This document shows, piece after piece, positions 6,163 through 13,949 of a stretch of DNA of 19,389 nt (positions are counted from its first letter, which is position 1; each line of letters opens with the position of its first letter). Below the pieces are notes generated by a model. That model had not been told where the DNA came from, searched no databases, and saw only the letters and a program-made list of their open reading frames with translations. A program made the position numbers and the translations under genes. Location of the stretch: contig DAWK01000159.1 in assembly GCA_002509745.1 (NCBI GenBank), positions 20,424-39,812 on the forward strand, written 5' to 3'. This DNA comes from Methanobacteriaceae archaeon UBA349. Lineage in GTDB: Archaea > Methanobacteriota > Methanobacteria > Methanobacteriales > Methanobacteriaceae.

Positions 6163-6606
6163 TTAAGATTCTTTTTTACTCCTTAAAATAGTAGCTCGTT
6201 TACTCAAATGTGCTGTTTGATCAGTTAAGCCTACCATTTCGTCTGGAATTTCATCTAGCTTTTCACCATATTTCAGGTTATCACTAACGGTTTTTTCTTT
6301 TCTTATAAAAGTTCCAGCATAGATGTCAAAACCAAAAGGAAGGTGAGGTTCACTAACTTCTTTTACTTTCTCAATAACAGCTTCATCAGATATTTCCATC
6401 AATATTCGGCCGGTTTTAACTTGTAAATCTATTTCTTCACCTTTAACGATGATTACTCTACGATCTGGATGACCTATTTCTGATTCAGGTAGGCGCTCTC
6501 CTTGCAAAACCATCCTATGGATGCCTTCAATTTCATTTAGTTCTCTTAATAAATTTTCAGTAGTATCAGCACTTAAAATTCGGTATGGAAAGATTTGTAT
6601 ATCCAC
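6163..6606 (-). CDS. mcrD: McrD, methyl-coenzyme M reductase operon protein D
   Basis: A 147-residue McrD homologue. McrD is normally encoded inside the operon for methyl-coenzyme M reductase (MCR), the methane-forming enzyme. It is not a subunit of the final enzyme and is thought to bind MCR during assembly or activation. Family features are the N-terminal [21 protein letters not shown] (residues 3-23), then [28 protein letters not shown] (about 45-72), and [25 protein letters not shown] (about 90-114). The length is typical. Start: GTG with the ribosome site GAGGCGAT 3 nt upstream, better than any ATG. No mcrB, mcrC, mcrG or mcrA is nearby, so this is a stand-alone copy flanked by unrelated genes, with its own spacer and a T7 tract. 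Confidence 0.93.
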   Translation of the reverse strand: MDIQIFPYRILSADTTENLLRELNEIEGIHRMVLQGERLPESEIGHPDRRVIIVKGEEIDLQVKTGRILMEISDEAVIEKVKEVSEPHLPFGFDIYAGTFIRKEKTVSDNLKYGEKLDEIPDEMVGLTDQTAHLSKRATILRSKKES

Positions 6607-6771
6607 TTTATCGCCTCTAAGTTTTTGTAAAGTTTAACTATTAGACTATTGTATATAGCATATTTGATTTATAAGTTATTTGATAATGTTTTCTAAATTT
6701 TAGTTTTAAATTAAAATAAAAACATTATTTATCATATACTCGAAATTAATTTTAAATTATTATTCAATACT

Positions 6772-6805
6772 AAAAAATAAAAATTAAAATAAATTGAATT
6801 CAATT
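6772..6805 (-). terminator. Palindrome and T-tracts after the aldo/keto reductase
   Basis: A 14-nt palindrome (AATTGAATTCAATT, 6792-6805) overlaps the stop codon. It is followed on the minus strand by T5 (6779-6783) and T6 (6772-6777) tracts. Confidence 0.45.
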
Positions 6806-7948
6806 CTCTTTTTCAAAAGTTTCCCTAACTTCTTTTAGTTTTTCAACTATGGGAATCATTTGAGGACACATTTTTTGACATTCTCCACACATATTACATG
6901 CAGAAGCTCGTTGCCGTTCAGTTAAAAGGGACATATATTGCATTTGAAGGGCCTGTGCATCATTGAACATATAGGCATGGTTTAAAATATCAAAATTTTT
7001 AGGAATATCTACTCCTTCTGGGCAAGGCATACAATAACCGCAGGATGTGCATTCTACTTCTATTTTTTCACGATAACTCATTCTAACTTCTTTAATGATT
7101 TCTTTGTCATTTTTTGTGAAAGAATTGGCTAAGCCGTGCAGGGCAAAACCCATATTCTCTTTAATTTGCTCTAAGGTTGACATTCCACTAAGAACAATAT
7201 CAACTTCTTCGTAGTCCCAGAGATATTTCAAAGCCCATTCTGCAGGAGCTTTAGGTTTATCGGCCAGATCCCAAATTTCCTGTACTTCTTCTGGAATGTT
7301 TTGAGTTAAACAACCTCCACGCAGAGGTTCCATTATAACTGTTCCTAAATTCTGACTTTTAGCATATTTAAGGCCTTCAACTCCAGCTTGATAATGTTCA
7401 TCCATGAAATTAAGCTGAATCTGACAAATATCCCAGTCATAAGAATCAATAACCTCAAAAAATAGATCTATTTCACCATGAAATGAAAATCCAGTGTAAT
7501 TAATCTTTCCTTCTTCTTTTGCATGGTCTAAGAATTCAAAAACATTGTTATTAATTAGGTTTTCCCAGTAATCTGGTTTTAAAGAGTGTAAAAGATAAAA
7601 ATCTAGTTTTTCCATCTTCAAAGCTTCAAGCTGCTGATTCAAATAGTTTTCCATATCATTCTGACTTTCAATTAACCAGCTAGGCATTTTTGAGGCAATA
7701 AATGTATCTGCAATGTAATGGGGATGTTTTTCAAAGAAATCTCCCAGGAACTTTTCACTTTTCCCATTGTGATAGGGATATGCGGTGTCAATGTAGTTTA
7801 TTCCATTATCTAAAGCATATTTTAGCATTTCTGATGATTTTTTCTCATCAATATTGCTATAATCATCATTTTTAACGGGTAAGCGCATGGCTCCCATTCC
7901 TAAGATGGACACATTTTCATTTGTTTTACCTAATTTCCGATAAAGCAT
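6800..7948 (-). CDS. Aldo/keto reductase with C-terminal 2[4Fe-4S] ferredoxin module
   Basis: A 382-residue protein with two parts. Residues 1 to about 285 are a TIM-barrel aldo/keto reductase with the full catalytic tetrad: D54 and Y59 (NYIDTAYPYH), K87 (IASKMP) and H121 (DFYLLHSL). Residues 300-375 hold two clusters, CTSCGYCMPCPEGVDIP and CNMCGECQKMCPQMIP, which should bind two [4Fe-4S] centres. Such fused enzymes are common in methanogens and clostridia; they are presumed to move electrons between ferredoxin and a carbonyl or nicotinamide substrate, but the true substrate is unknown. The length is usual for the family. ATG start with AGGGG upstream. It is a cytoplasmic single-gene unit between mcrD and the bioY pair, with no clear pathway context. 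Confidence 0.93.
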   Translation of the reverse strand: MLYRKLGKTNENVSILGMGAMRLPVKNDDYSNIDEKKSSEMLKYALDNGINYIDTAYPYHNGKSEKFLGDFFEKHPHYIADTFIASKMPSWLIESQNDMENYLNQQLEALKMEKLDFYLLHSLKPDYWENLINNNVFEFLDHAKEEGKINYTGFSFHGEIDLFFEVIDSYDWDICQIQLNFMDEHYQAGVEGLKYAKSQNLGTVIMEPLRGGCLTQNIPEEVQEIWDLADKPKAPAEWALKYLWDYEEVDIVLSGMSTLEQIKENMGFALHGLANSFTKNDKEIIKEVRMSYREKIEVECTSCGYCMPCPEGVDIPKNFDILNHAYMFNDAQALQMQYMSLLTERQRASACNMCGECQKMCPQMIPIVEKLKEVRETFEKEN

Positions 7949-8184
7949 TTTTTTATTTCCCCTTTGATTTCTGGTGATTGTGATAATTCATTTTCTGAAA
8001 TCGCATTTAAACAGTTTCCTTAAACTAATGCAATTAATATTTTTAAATTAATTAGATATTCATTATTATTTATATTAATATTTTTAAATGAATTCTAAAT
8101 TAAAATAATCTTGAATTTAATAAAATTAAATAAATATTTTGTAAATATCTTTAAAACTATAAATTTCTATAATCCTAAAATCCG

Positions 8185-8214
8185 AAAAAAACCAATAATG
8201 AAATTCAAAAAAAA
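8185..8214 (-). terminator. Two T-tracts after the bioY-DUF1284 pair
   Basis: On the minus strand T8 (8207-8214) and T7 (8185-8191) lie 12-41 nt past the DUF1284 stop codon, a strong archaeal termination signal for the two-gene unit. Confidence 0.5.
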
Positions 8215-8225
8215 TTATTTCAATT

Positions 8226-8681
8226 TTAAATAAATTTTAAATAAAATAAGCAGTCTTTATTCCAAGAGCAATGGCCACAAATATTTTTTATTTGAGAAAA
8301 ACTAATAATCTCGTTTATTGTTCTGAGAATATCTTTATAAATGTATTCTTGACCACATTCTAGCTTTAACAAATTTATAGTCAAATCATCCATTTCTTTA
8401 ATTCTTTTTTCAGATTCAGGGAATTGTGAGCAAATATTTTTCTCTAATCGAGTTTTCTCTAGGTGTGGACAGTGAGTGCAGATGTCATCGCCATGATTAA
8501 TAACTTTTATTTTTTTAGATATGACATCCGGTAGGCCTTCATTTAAAAAATATATGATTTGATTCATATTATTTATAAAATCTGCACTGTAACCTTTTCC
8601 CTGAAATCCCTGGATGCAGAGGAGATGATGTGCTCTGATACGAATGGTATCAGAATACTCTCCAATTTTTTGACTGTTCAA
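8226..8681 (-). CDS. DUF1284 cysteine-rich protein
   Basis: A 151-residue protein with the DUF1284 signature IRIRAHHLLCIQGFQGKGYS (residues 13-32), then DDICTHCPHL (about 65-74) and a terminal ICGHCSWNKDC. Cysteines at 22, 68, 71 and 84, one near 109, and three near the end suggest a metal or Fe-S centre; this is inference, since the family has no established function. The TTG start at 8681 lies inside the end of bioY (32-nt overlap, different frame), with GAGGGAG about 10 nt upstream, so translation is probably coupled to bioY. A start closer to the conserved IRIRAHH would need a non-standard ATT codon. Followed by two T-tracts. Confidence 0.85.
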   Translation of the reverse strand: MNSQKIGEYSDTIRIRAHHLLCIQGFQGKGYSADFINNMNQIIYFLNEGLPDVISKKIKVINHGDDICTHCPHLEKTRLEKNICSQFPESEKRIKEMDDLTINLLKLECGQEYIYKDILRTINEIISFSQIKNICGHCSWNKDCLFYLKFI

Positions 8682-9312
8682 TATCTACTTCTCCCTCAAA
8701 GGGTTCTTTAGGCATTATAACTTTGGTAAATGCAGAAGCTCCAGCAACTTTTATTAAATCCCCAATAACAAATGGAATTAATCCCATGGCCAGTAACTGC
8801 CAGATTCCAGGGAAACTTCCAGTAGTTGTAGACATCCATAGTCCCAGACCAACTAGTCCCGGCACGTAAATTAAAACGAAGCTGGCAAATATCATGAGTC
8901 CAAACATAGTGGTGAAACTTCTTGCTCTGATGTATTTATCTGCAAAATGGCCTAAGAAAAGGGAAGCTAATACAAATCCAATCAAATAACCTCCGGTGGC
9001 ACCTAAAGCAATTCCATATCCTCCGGTCATTCCTGCAAACCATGGAACGCCTAATATTCCTATACCAATATACATAATCTGGCTTAATCCTCCCCAGTAT
9101 CTTCCTAGGACTATTCCAGCTATTAAAACTGCGAATGTTTGGGCGGTTATTGGTACGGGAGTCCAGGGCAATGGAATTATTATTTGGGCCATCATTCCAG
9201 TTATGCAAGCCATGAAAAATGCCATAACTGCTTTGTAAGCCAATGATTGATGACTTCTCCATTTAAAAAAGTCAAAACGTTTTTTATAATAATTATTTAA
9301 AGTTACGTTCAA
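8650..9312 (-). CDS. bioY: BioY, biotin uptake substrate-binding membrane protein
   Basis: A 220-residue BioY, the substrate-capture (S) component of an energy-coupling factor transporter that takes up biotin across the cytoplasmic membrane. The hallmark PLPWTPVPITAQTFAVLIAGIVLGRYWGGLSQIMYIGIGILGVPWFAG (about 47-94) is intact, as is the GGYGIALGATGGYLIGF stretch that lines the vitamin site. Six hydrophobic segments are predicted. It is slightly long because of a polar N-terminus (1-25) and C-terminal tail. Start: TTG with an ideal GGAGG 7 nt upstream. The ECF ATPase and T subunits are not in the window, so it may use a shared module or act alone. Its mRNA leader can form a small stem over the ribosome site. 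Confidence 0.95.
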   Translation of the reverse strand: MNVTLNNYYKKRFDFFKWRSHQSLAYKAVMAFFMACITGMMAQIIIPLPWTPVPITAQTFAVLIAGIVLGRYWGGLSQIMYIGIGILGVPWFAGMTGGYGIALGATGGYLIGFVLASLFLGHFADKYIRARSFTTMFGLMIFASFVLIYVPGLVGLGLWMSTTTGSFPGIWQLLAMGLIPFVIGDLIKVAGASAFTKVIMPKEPFEGEVDIEQSKNWRVF

Positions 9313-9316
9313 TTCA

Positions 9317-9335
9317 AATCCTCCAATATTTTGGA
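9317..9335 (-). promoter_or_regulatory. bioY ribosome site partly inside a small hairpin
   Basis: On the minus strand TCCAA (9331-9335) pairs with TTGGA (9322-9326) around a 4-nt AATA loop. The GGA of that stem is the first part of the bioY Shine-Dalgarno GGAGG. The stem is only 5 bp, so any effect on translation would be mild. Confidence 0.3.
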
Positions 9336-9527
9336 TGCTGCTTATTCAATTCATTTAATTAGCTAATAATTTTTCCAAAATTTTTATCAAATTCATTAGT
9401 AATTTAGAAATAGGAAGAATATACTTCCTTAATTAATTAGGTGACAGTATTATAAAAACTTTATTTTAAAAATATATCAATTGATAATAATTCTGTTATT
9501 CTGTAGTATGAATTAATAAATTAGAAT

Positions 9528-9548
9528 ATTATTATTATTATTATTATT
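9528..9548. repeat. (ATT)7 microsatellite
   Basis: Seven perfect ATT units in the non-coding spacer between photolyase and bioY. No role is evident. Confidence 0.8.
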
Positions 9549-9577
9549 AAATTTTAGAACTTACTTGAAAATAATAT

Positions 9578-9592
9578 AAAAAAAACTAAAAA
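9578..9592 (-). terminator. T-tracts after the photolyase gene
   Basis: On the minus strand T5 (9588-9592) and T8 (9578-9585) lie about 65-75 nt past the photolyase stop codon. They probably end the DUF523/DUF1722-photolyase transcript. Confidence 0.45.
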
Positions 9593-9654
9593 TAAACTCA
9601 ATAAAGAAACTGATTAAATATTAAATATTGGGATATTATTGGATTAGATAGTTT

Positions 9655-11031
9655 CTAATTTTGTTCTAGTTGATTAATGCGATCTACATATTTTTCTATT
9701 TTGAACTTTCTTTTCAATCCATTGGCATTCATGTAACGAACCTTTCCAAATATTTCTCTTTCCTTCCAGGCCCTATCATGTTTTCCAAAACACCATGCAA
9801 CACCAGTATACCCATTGGGATCTCTTCCATCAATTTCATATTTGTCATTTAAATACACTGCAATATCATATGCATTTCTAGGATCATTAGTCCACTCTAA
9901 GATTTTTTTACCCCAATACATCCGCATATAACCGTGCATTTTTCCAGTAATAATCATTTCCTTTTGAGCGGCATTCCAGTAAGGATCGTGTGTTTTAGCG
10001 GTTTCAAGCTCTTCTAAAGTGTAAGTATACTCCCTAATATCATTTCGATGTTCCAACAATGTTTTTTTGGCCCAATCTGGTAAACAGTCAAATCTATCGT
10101 AATTATCATTGTAATGGGCCAAATTCATACTTAATTCTCTTCTTATTATTAATTCTTCCAGGAATGAATCTTTACCAGGACTTTCTATTTTAGAAACTTC
10201 CAATGCTAAATATAATGGTGAAATTTGGCCAAAATGAAGATAGGGACTCATATTTGAAAGATAATCTTCTGCAGGGTCATTTCTCAAGTCTTCAAATTTG
10301 TCGATTTTATTTTCCACAAAGGAATGAAACAAATTCAAAGCATTTTCAGTACCTCCTTGGAAAATGCAGGGACTTATATCATCCTTTAATTTCAGGTTTT
10401 TAATAGATTTTTCCAAGCTTTCAAGGTCGAATTTTTTAAAATCTTGGCCTGAATTTGATTTTAAATCAAAATCTAAAGAACTTTTTTCAAGCAACCGTTC
10501 TTTAAGCGGAACCATAAAATAATCTAATTCGCGATGAATCTTTTTTCTAATGGTCCCGGCAGAATATTCTTCTTTAGGGGACGTTGTTTTAATGGGTACT
10601 ATTACATTAGATTCTAATTGGATTAATGGGCATTTAATATTGGAATTGACTTTTTCTAGCCATTCTCTCTGAATTTTCAAATAGCCCATATCGGTAATTA
10701 TCAATGAAGCATTTCTTGAAAGTTTAATAGCTCCTTTCGCAGAATTCTCCTGTAATGTAACCATATTGATGTTTCTTTTTTCTAAAGATACTGCAGTTTC
10801 TTTTAAACCTTGAATTAAAAAGCAAAAATGCCTATAATTGGCATTGGGAAAATCATTGTTAATTCCAAAATAAGTGATAAGTGGCTTTTCCAGCTCATTA
10901 GCTTTTTCAATCGCATATTCTAATGCATGATTGTAATGACTTCTAGGAGATGCTTGCATCCAGTAAAGAATATAATCTCCTTTTTGAATGGGATTTGAAT
11001 TCAAAAATTCTATTCTCTCATTTTGAATCAA
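9655..11031 (-). CDS. phr: Class II CPD photolyase
   Basis: A 458-residue deoxyribodipyrimidine photolyase that uses FAD and blue light to split UV-induced cyclobutane pyrimidine dimers. The class II hallmarks are clear: [13 protein letters not shown] in the N-terminal alpha/beta domain (about 111-123), then [48 protein letters not shown] (about 355-383) and [35 protein letters not shown] (about 402-436), which surround the flavin and the DNA lesion. The length is normal. The start is TTG with GAAGGT about 7 nt upstream; the sequence directly before it gives no ATG. It lies 101 nt downstream of the DUF523-DUF1722 gene without an intervening T-tract, so the two are probably co-transcribed. Confidence 0.96.
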   Translation of the reverse strand: MIQNERIEFLNSNPIQKGDYILYWMQASPRSHYNHALEYAIEKANELEKPLITYFGINNDFPNANYRHFCFLIQGLKETAVSLEKRNINMVTLQENSAKGAIKLSRNASLIITDMGYLKIQREWLEKVNSNIKCPLIQLESNVIVPIKTTSPKEEYSAGTIRKKIHRELDYFMVPLKERLLEKSSLDFDLKSNSGQDFKKFDLESLEKSIKNLKLKDDISPCIFQGGTENALNLFHSFVENKIDKFEDLRNDPAEDYLSNMSPYLHFGQISPLYLALEVSKIESPGKDSFLEELIIRRELSMNLAHYNDNYDRFDCLPDWAKKTLLEHRNDIREYTYTLEELETAKTHDPYWNAAQKEMIITGKMHGYMRMYWGKKILEWTNDPRNAYDIAVYLNDKYEIDGRDPNGYTGVAWCFGKHDRAWKEREIFGKVRYMNANGLKRKFKIEKYVDRINQLEQN

Positions 11032-11110
11032 TATTTAACCTTCTTTTTTTAATTGTGTTTTAATTTATAAAATTCAATTATCTAGCCCAAATAAGATGAT
11101 TATCTAATTT

Positions 11111-11137
11111 ATTATTATCATCATCATCATCATCATC
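11111..11137. repeat. ATT/ATC trinucleotide repeat overlapping a stop codon
   Basis: Two ATT units followed by seven ATC units. On the minus strand this supplies six TGA codons in a row, then three TAA codons, all in frame with the end of the DUF523-DUF1722 gene, whose stop is the first TGA (11133-11135). Confidence 0.85.
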
Positions 11138-12089
11138 GTTGGATTGTTGTGACTGGCATTAATTCTGGAGGGTATGGTTGAAAAAAGGACTGTTTAGTTA
11201 AATAATCTTGTTCAAATCTAATTACCCAGGATTTTAACAGATTAAGACATACTAATAGTGGCATTATTCCTTGCCGGTATTTTTCAAGGGAATCTAGGAA
11301 AAATAGTTTTTCCTCGTGATTAAGTTTATCTGATACGTATCCAAAAACATGCATCAGTACATTAATATTTGAAGGAATTTCTGGAGGTTTTTTGAGAATT
11401 TTACTTAACATATAACCATAATTTAAGAATAAATCATCATTAGAATAATTTTTCTGATTACCAAGCATTTGGCCCATTTCTTTAACTATATTTTGATTGT
11501 AGGCCATTAGTAAAAACTTATTTTGGCTATGGAAATCAATTAATTCAGAAACTTTTTGACTTTTTTTCACATTTCTGAAGTCAGATAAAGTGTAAATCGC
11601 GGTTAAAAAATCTTCTCTTATTTGTAAATTTCTTAAACGCCCTTCATCCTCTACAGGAGTATATGGGAATTCATTAAAAATAGAATTTGCAAAAAGGCCT
11701 ATGCCATCTGTTTTTGGGCGAGAATTTCCGGGATGTGGATAGACTCTAACCGCCTTTACACCACATGAAGGAGACTTATTTTTTAAAATAAAACCATCCA
11801 TATCTGTTAATGAGCTTAAAAAAGCGCTGGAAAATTCTTCCATACTTTGAGTTAAATTGAGATCCTTGGAAGGCTGTATAAGATTTATTTCTCCATTTAT
11901 TTCCACTAATCTAATGGGGTCTCTTGGTATTCCTAAGCCGATTTCTACTTCTGGACAAACTGGAATAAAATTAATGTAATTCTTTAACTGTTTAATAAAG
12001 GGGCTGGCAATTATAAGTCCATTATAACGGCAAGATTCAAATTCTATACATTTACTGACTACTAAATTAGGGGTTTGATATTTTTTCAA
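11133..12089 (-). CDS. DUF523-DUF1722 (YbgA-like) protein
   Basis: A 318-residue two-domain protein. Residues 1 to about 150 are DUF523 (the TudS thiouracil-desulfurase type) with conserved cysteines: SKC(14), SC(20)RYNG, VC(45)PEVEIGLGIPR and SPSC(109)G. Three such cysteines hold a [4Fe-4S] cluster in characterised TudS proteins. Residues about 185-310 are DUF1722, with YTLSDFRNVKKSQKVSELIDFHSQNKFLLMAYN at its beginning and the HEEKLFFLDSLEKYRQGIMPL stretch. E. coli YbgA carries the DUF1722 half and is encoded beside photolyase; here too the neighbour is a photolyase, which suggests a role in nucleic-acid damage or sulfur-base repair, though that is inference. The start is TTG with a perfect AGGAGGAG 5 nt upstream. 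The stop codon lies in a GAT repeat. Confidence 0.92.
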   Translation of the reverse strand: MKKYQTPNLVVSKCIEFESCRYNGLIIASPFIKQLKNYINFIPVCPEVEIGLGIPRDPIRLVEINGEINLIQPSKDLNLTQSMEEFSSAFLSSLTDMDGFILKNKSPSCGVKAVRVYPHPGNSRPKTDGIGLFANSIFNEFPYTPVEDEGRLRNLQIREDFLTAIYTLSDFRNVKKSQKVSELIDFHSQNKFLLMAYNQNIVKEMGQMLGNQKNYSNDDLFLNYGYMLSKILKKPPEIPSNINVLMHVFGYVSDKLNHEEKLFFLDSLEKYRQGIMPLLVCLNLLKSWVIRFEQDYLTKQSFFQPYPPELMPVTTIQR

Positions 12090-12503
12090 AATAACTCCTC
12101 CTCAATTTTAAATGTTGGTTAATAAATCAAATATAGTTGAAATTAATTAGTAACAATGTATATGTTATTACACAATTAAATAATAATTCATTCCTAAATG
12201 TTATTTATTATTAATATTTATTTAAAATTCAATATATAATTATTTAAATAACTTAATTAAAAAAATCAATTAGACTAAAATAAATTAATTAAAAATTAAA
12301 TTAATTAACTAAATTCAATATATTTAAGATGAGTCATCGAAATTATTTAGTAATTTAACTATTAAGTAAATCCTTAATCATTAACAATAGATATGAATTA
12401 CGGAAAATAACTAGGTGATGAATAGTTCATAATTATCTTTTAAGAATTAGAATTAAATCGATTCATATAGCCTTTTTAATAAGAATAAAACTAATCTGAG
12501 ACC
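12090..12503. other. 414-bp divergent promoter region
   Basis: Very AT-rich spacer between the DUF523-DUF1722 gene (-) and the kinase operon (+). No gene is visible. A TATA-like CTTTTTAATAA (about 12471-12481) lies 23-33 nt before the kinase ATG. With no ribosome site there, that fits a leaderless or near-leaderless kinase mRNA. Confidence 0.4.
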
Positions 12504-13949
12504 ATGAAAACTTATAATATATTGATACTGGAGGATGTTCCATTTGATGTGGAGTTAATGGAGCGTGAAATAAAAAAATCAGGTATTGATTTTAATTCAA
12601 GAACAGTTGAACTTGAAGAAGATTTTTTAAGAGAAATAAATGAATTTAAACCTGATTTAATTTTAGCTGATCATTCGCTACCTCACTTTGATGGTATTTC
12701 TGCCATGGAAATTGCCAAGGAGAATTGTCCAGAAGTACCATTTATATTTGTCAGTGGAACTATTGGGGAAGAATTTGCAGTAGATGCTCTTAAAAACGGT
12801 GCAACAGACTATGTTCTAAAAAGTAATCTTTCTAAAATTGTTCCAGCAATTAAAAGGGCCATAGAAGAGGTTAAAGAACAACAAAAACGTAAAAATGCTG
12901 AAGAACAACTGATAAAAAGTCACTGGCAGCTAATGGAAGCCCAAAAAATAGGCCATATTGGGAGCTGGGAATGGGATATTCATTCAGGAACTATGGATTG
13001 TTCGGATGAATTTTATAGAATTTCTGGTATTGAAAAAGAAACTTTTAATGCTAATTTTGACTCTTTCATGGATAGAATTCATTTTGATGATCAGAAGTCA
13101 GTTTCTGAAAGTATAAACAATTCTATAGATAATTTAATGCCTTTTTCTGCAGAATATAGGATATCTCGACCTAATGGTGATGTTAGATTTGTTTCGTCCC
13201 ATGGCGAAGTTATTCATGGAGATCATGGTGAAGTTTTACGAATTATCGGAACTGAACAAGATGTTACACGTCGTAAAATTGCAGAAGATAAATTAAAAGA
13301 ATCTTTAAAAGAGAAAGAGTTACTTTTACAGGAAATACATCACAGGGTAAAAAATAATTTACAAGTTATTTCCAGCTTACTTAGACTTCAATCTTATCAT
13401 ATTAATGATCCAGAGGCTTTAGAAATTTTTAGAGAAAGCCAGAATAGGGTTAGTTCTATAGCTCTGGTGCATGAAAAATTATATCAATCTCAGGATATGG
13501 GATGTATTGATTTTTCAGATTATCTAAAAAGTTTAACTGGTGATCTTTTACATTTTTTCCCTACGGACTCCAGTAGAATAAAATTAAAATTAGAATTAGA
13601 TGACGTTAAATTGAATATTGAAACTGCTATTTCTTGTGGCCTTATTGTTAATGAACTTTTGACCAATTCACTTAAACATGCTTTCAAACCATCAGAAAAT
13701 GGGGAAATTTTCGTGGGCCTTAGTAAAGACCGGGAAAATAATAAAATTATCCTTAATGTAGCTGATGATGGTCAGGGTTTACCTTCTCAATTGAACCTGG
13801 ATAAAATCGATAGTTTTGGTTTAGAATTGGTTCAACATCTAAGTAAGCGAATAAATGGTGAAATGGTTATTGATAGATCTAAGGGGACTAGATTTAAAAT
13901 TAGTTTTCAGGAATTAAATTACAGGGGAAGAATACCTAATGGCAAATGA
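12504..13949 (+). CDS. Receiver-PAS-histidine kinase (HisKA_2 type)
   Basis: A 481-residue cytoplasmic hybrid kinase without membrane segments. Residues 1-120 form a receiver with acidic pair E10/D11, phosphoacceptor D56 (ILADHSLP), S84 and K106. Residues about 145-258 form a PAS/PAC sensor ([11 protein letters not shown], then [21 protein letters not shown] and [12 protein letters not shown]). Residues 270-345 are a HisKA_2 dimerisation domain with H279 in [20 protein letters not shown]. Residues 370-475 are the ATP-binding domain with N-box [12 protein letters not shown] (383-394, N388), G1 box DDGQG (421-425) and FGLELV. There is no output domain, so it probably receives a phosphoryl group or a PAS signal and passes phosphate on. 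No Shine-Dalgarno is evident, so the mRNA may be leaderless. It overlaps the next kinase by 11 nt. Confidence 0.94.
   Translation: MKTYNILILEDVPFDVELMEREIKKSGIDFNSRTVELEEDFLREINEFKPDLILADHSLPHFDGISAMEIAKENCPEVPFIFVSGTIGEEFAVDALKNGATDYVLKSNLSKIVPAIKRAIEEVKEQQKRKNAEEQLIKSHWQLMEAQKIGHIGSWEWDIHSGTMDCSDEFYRISGIEKETFNANFDSFMDRIHFDDQKSVSESINNSIDNLMPFSAEYRISRPNGDVRFVSSHGEVIHGDHGEVLRIIGTEQDVTRRKIAEDKLKESLKEKELLLQEIHHRVKNNLQVISSLLRLQSYHINDPEALEIFRESQNRVSSIALVHEKLYQSQDMGCIDFSDYLKSLTGDLLHFFPTDSSRIKLKLELDDVKLNIETAISCGLIVNELLTNSLKHAFKPSENGEIFVGLSKDRENNKIILNVADDGQGLPSQLNLDKIDSFGLELVQHLSKRINGEMVIDRSKGTRFKISFQELNYRGRIPNGK

Larger units (their letters stand above)
9313..9654. other. 342-bp AT-rich spacer upstream of bioY
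   Basis: No gene is visible. It contains the bioY leader (9313-9340), the photolyase T-tracts and a pure (ATT)7 microsatellite at 9528-9548. The remaining sequence is low-complexity A/T. Confidence 0.4.

Noticed and set aside
8033..8089. A 16-nt direct repeat (8033-8048 and 8074-8089) upstream of the aldo/keto reductase gene
   Set aside because: It is made only of A and T in a low-complexity stretch; such matches are expected by chance, and no iterated or palindromic organisation is present.
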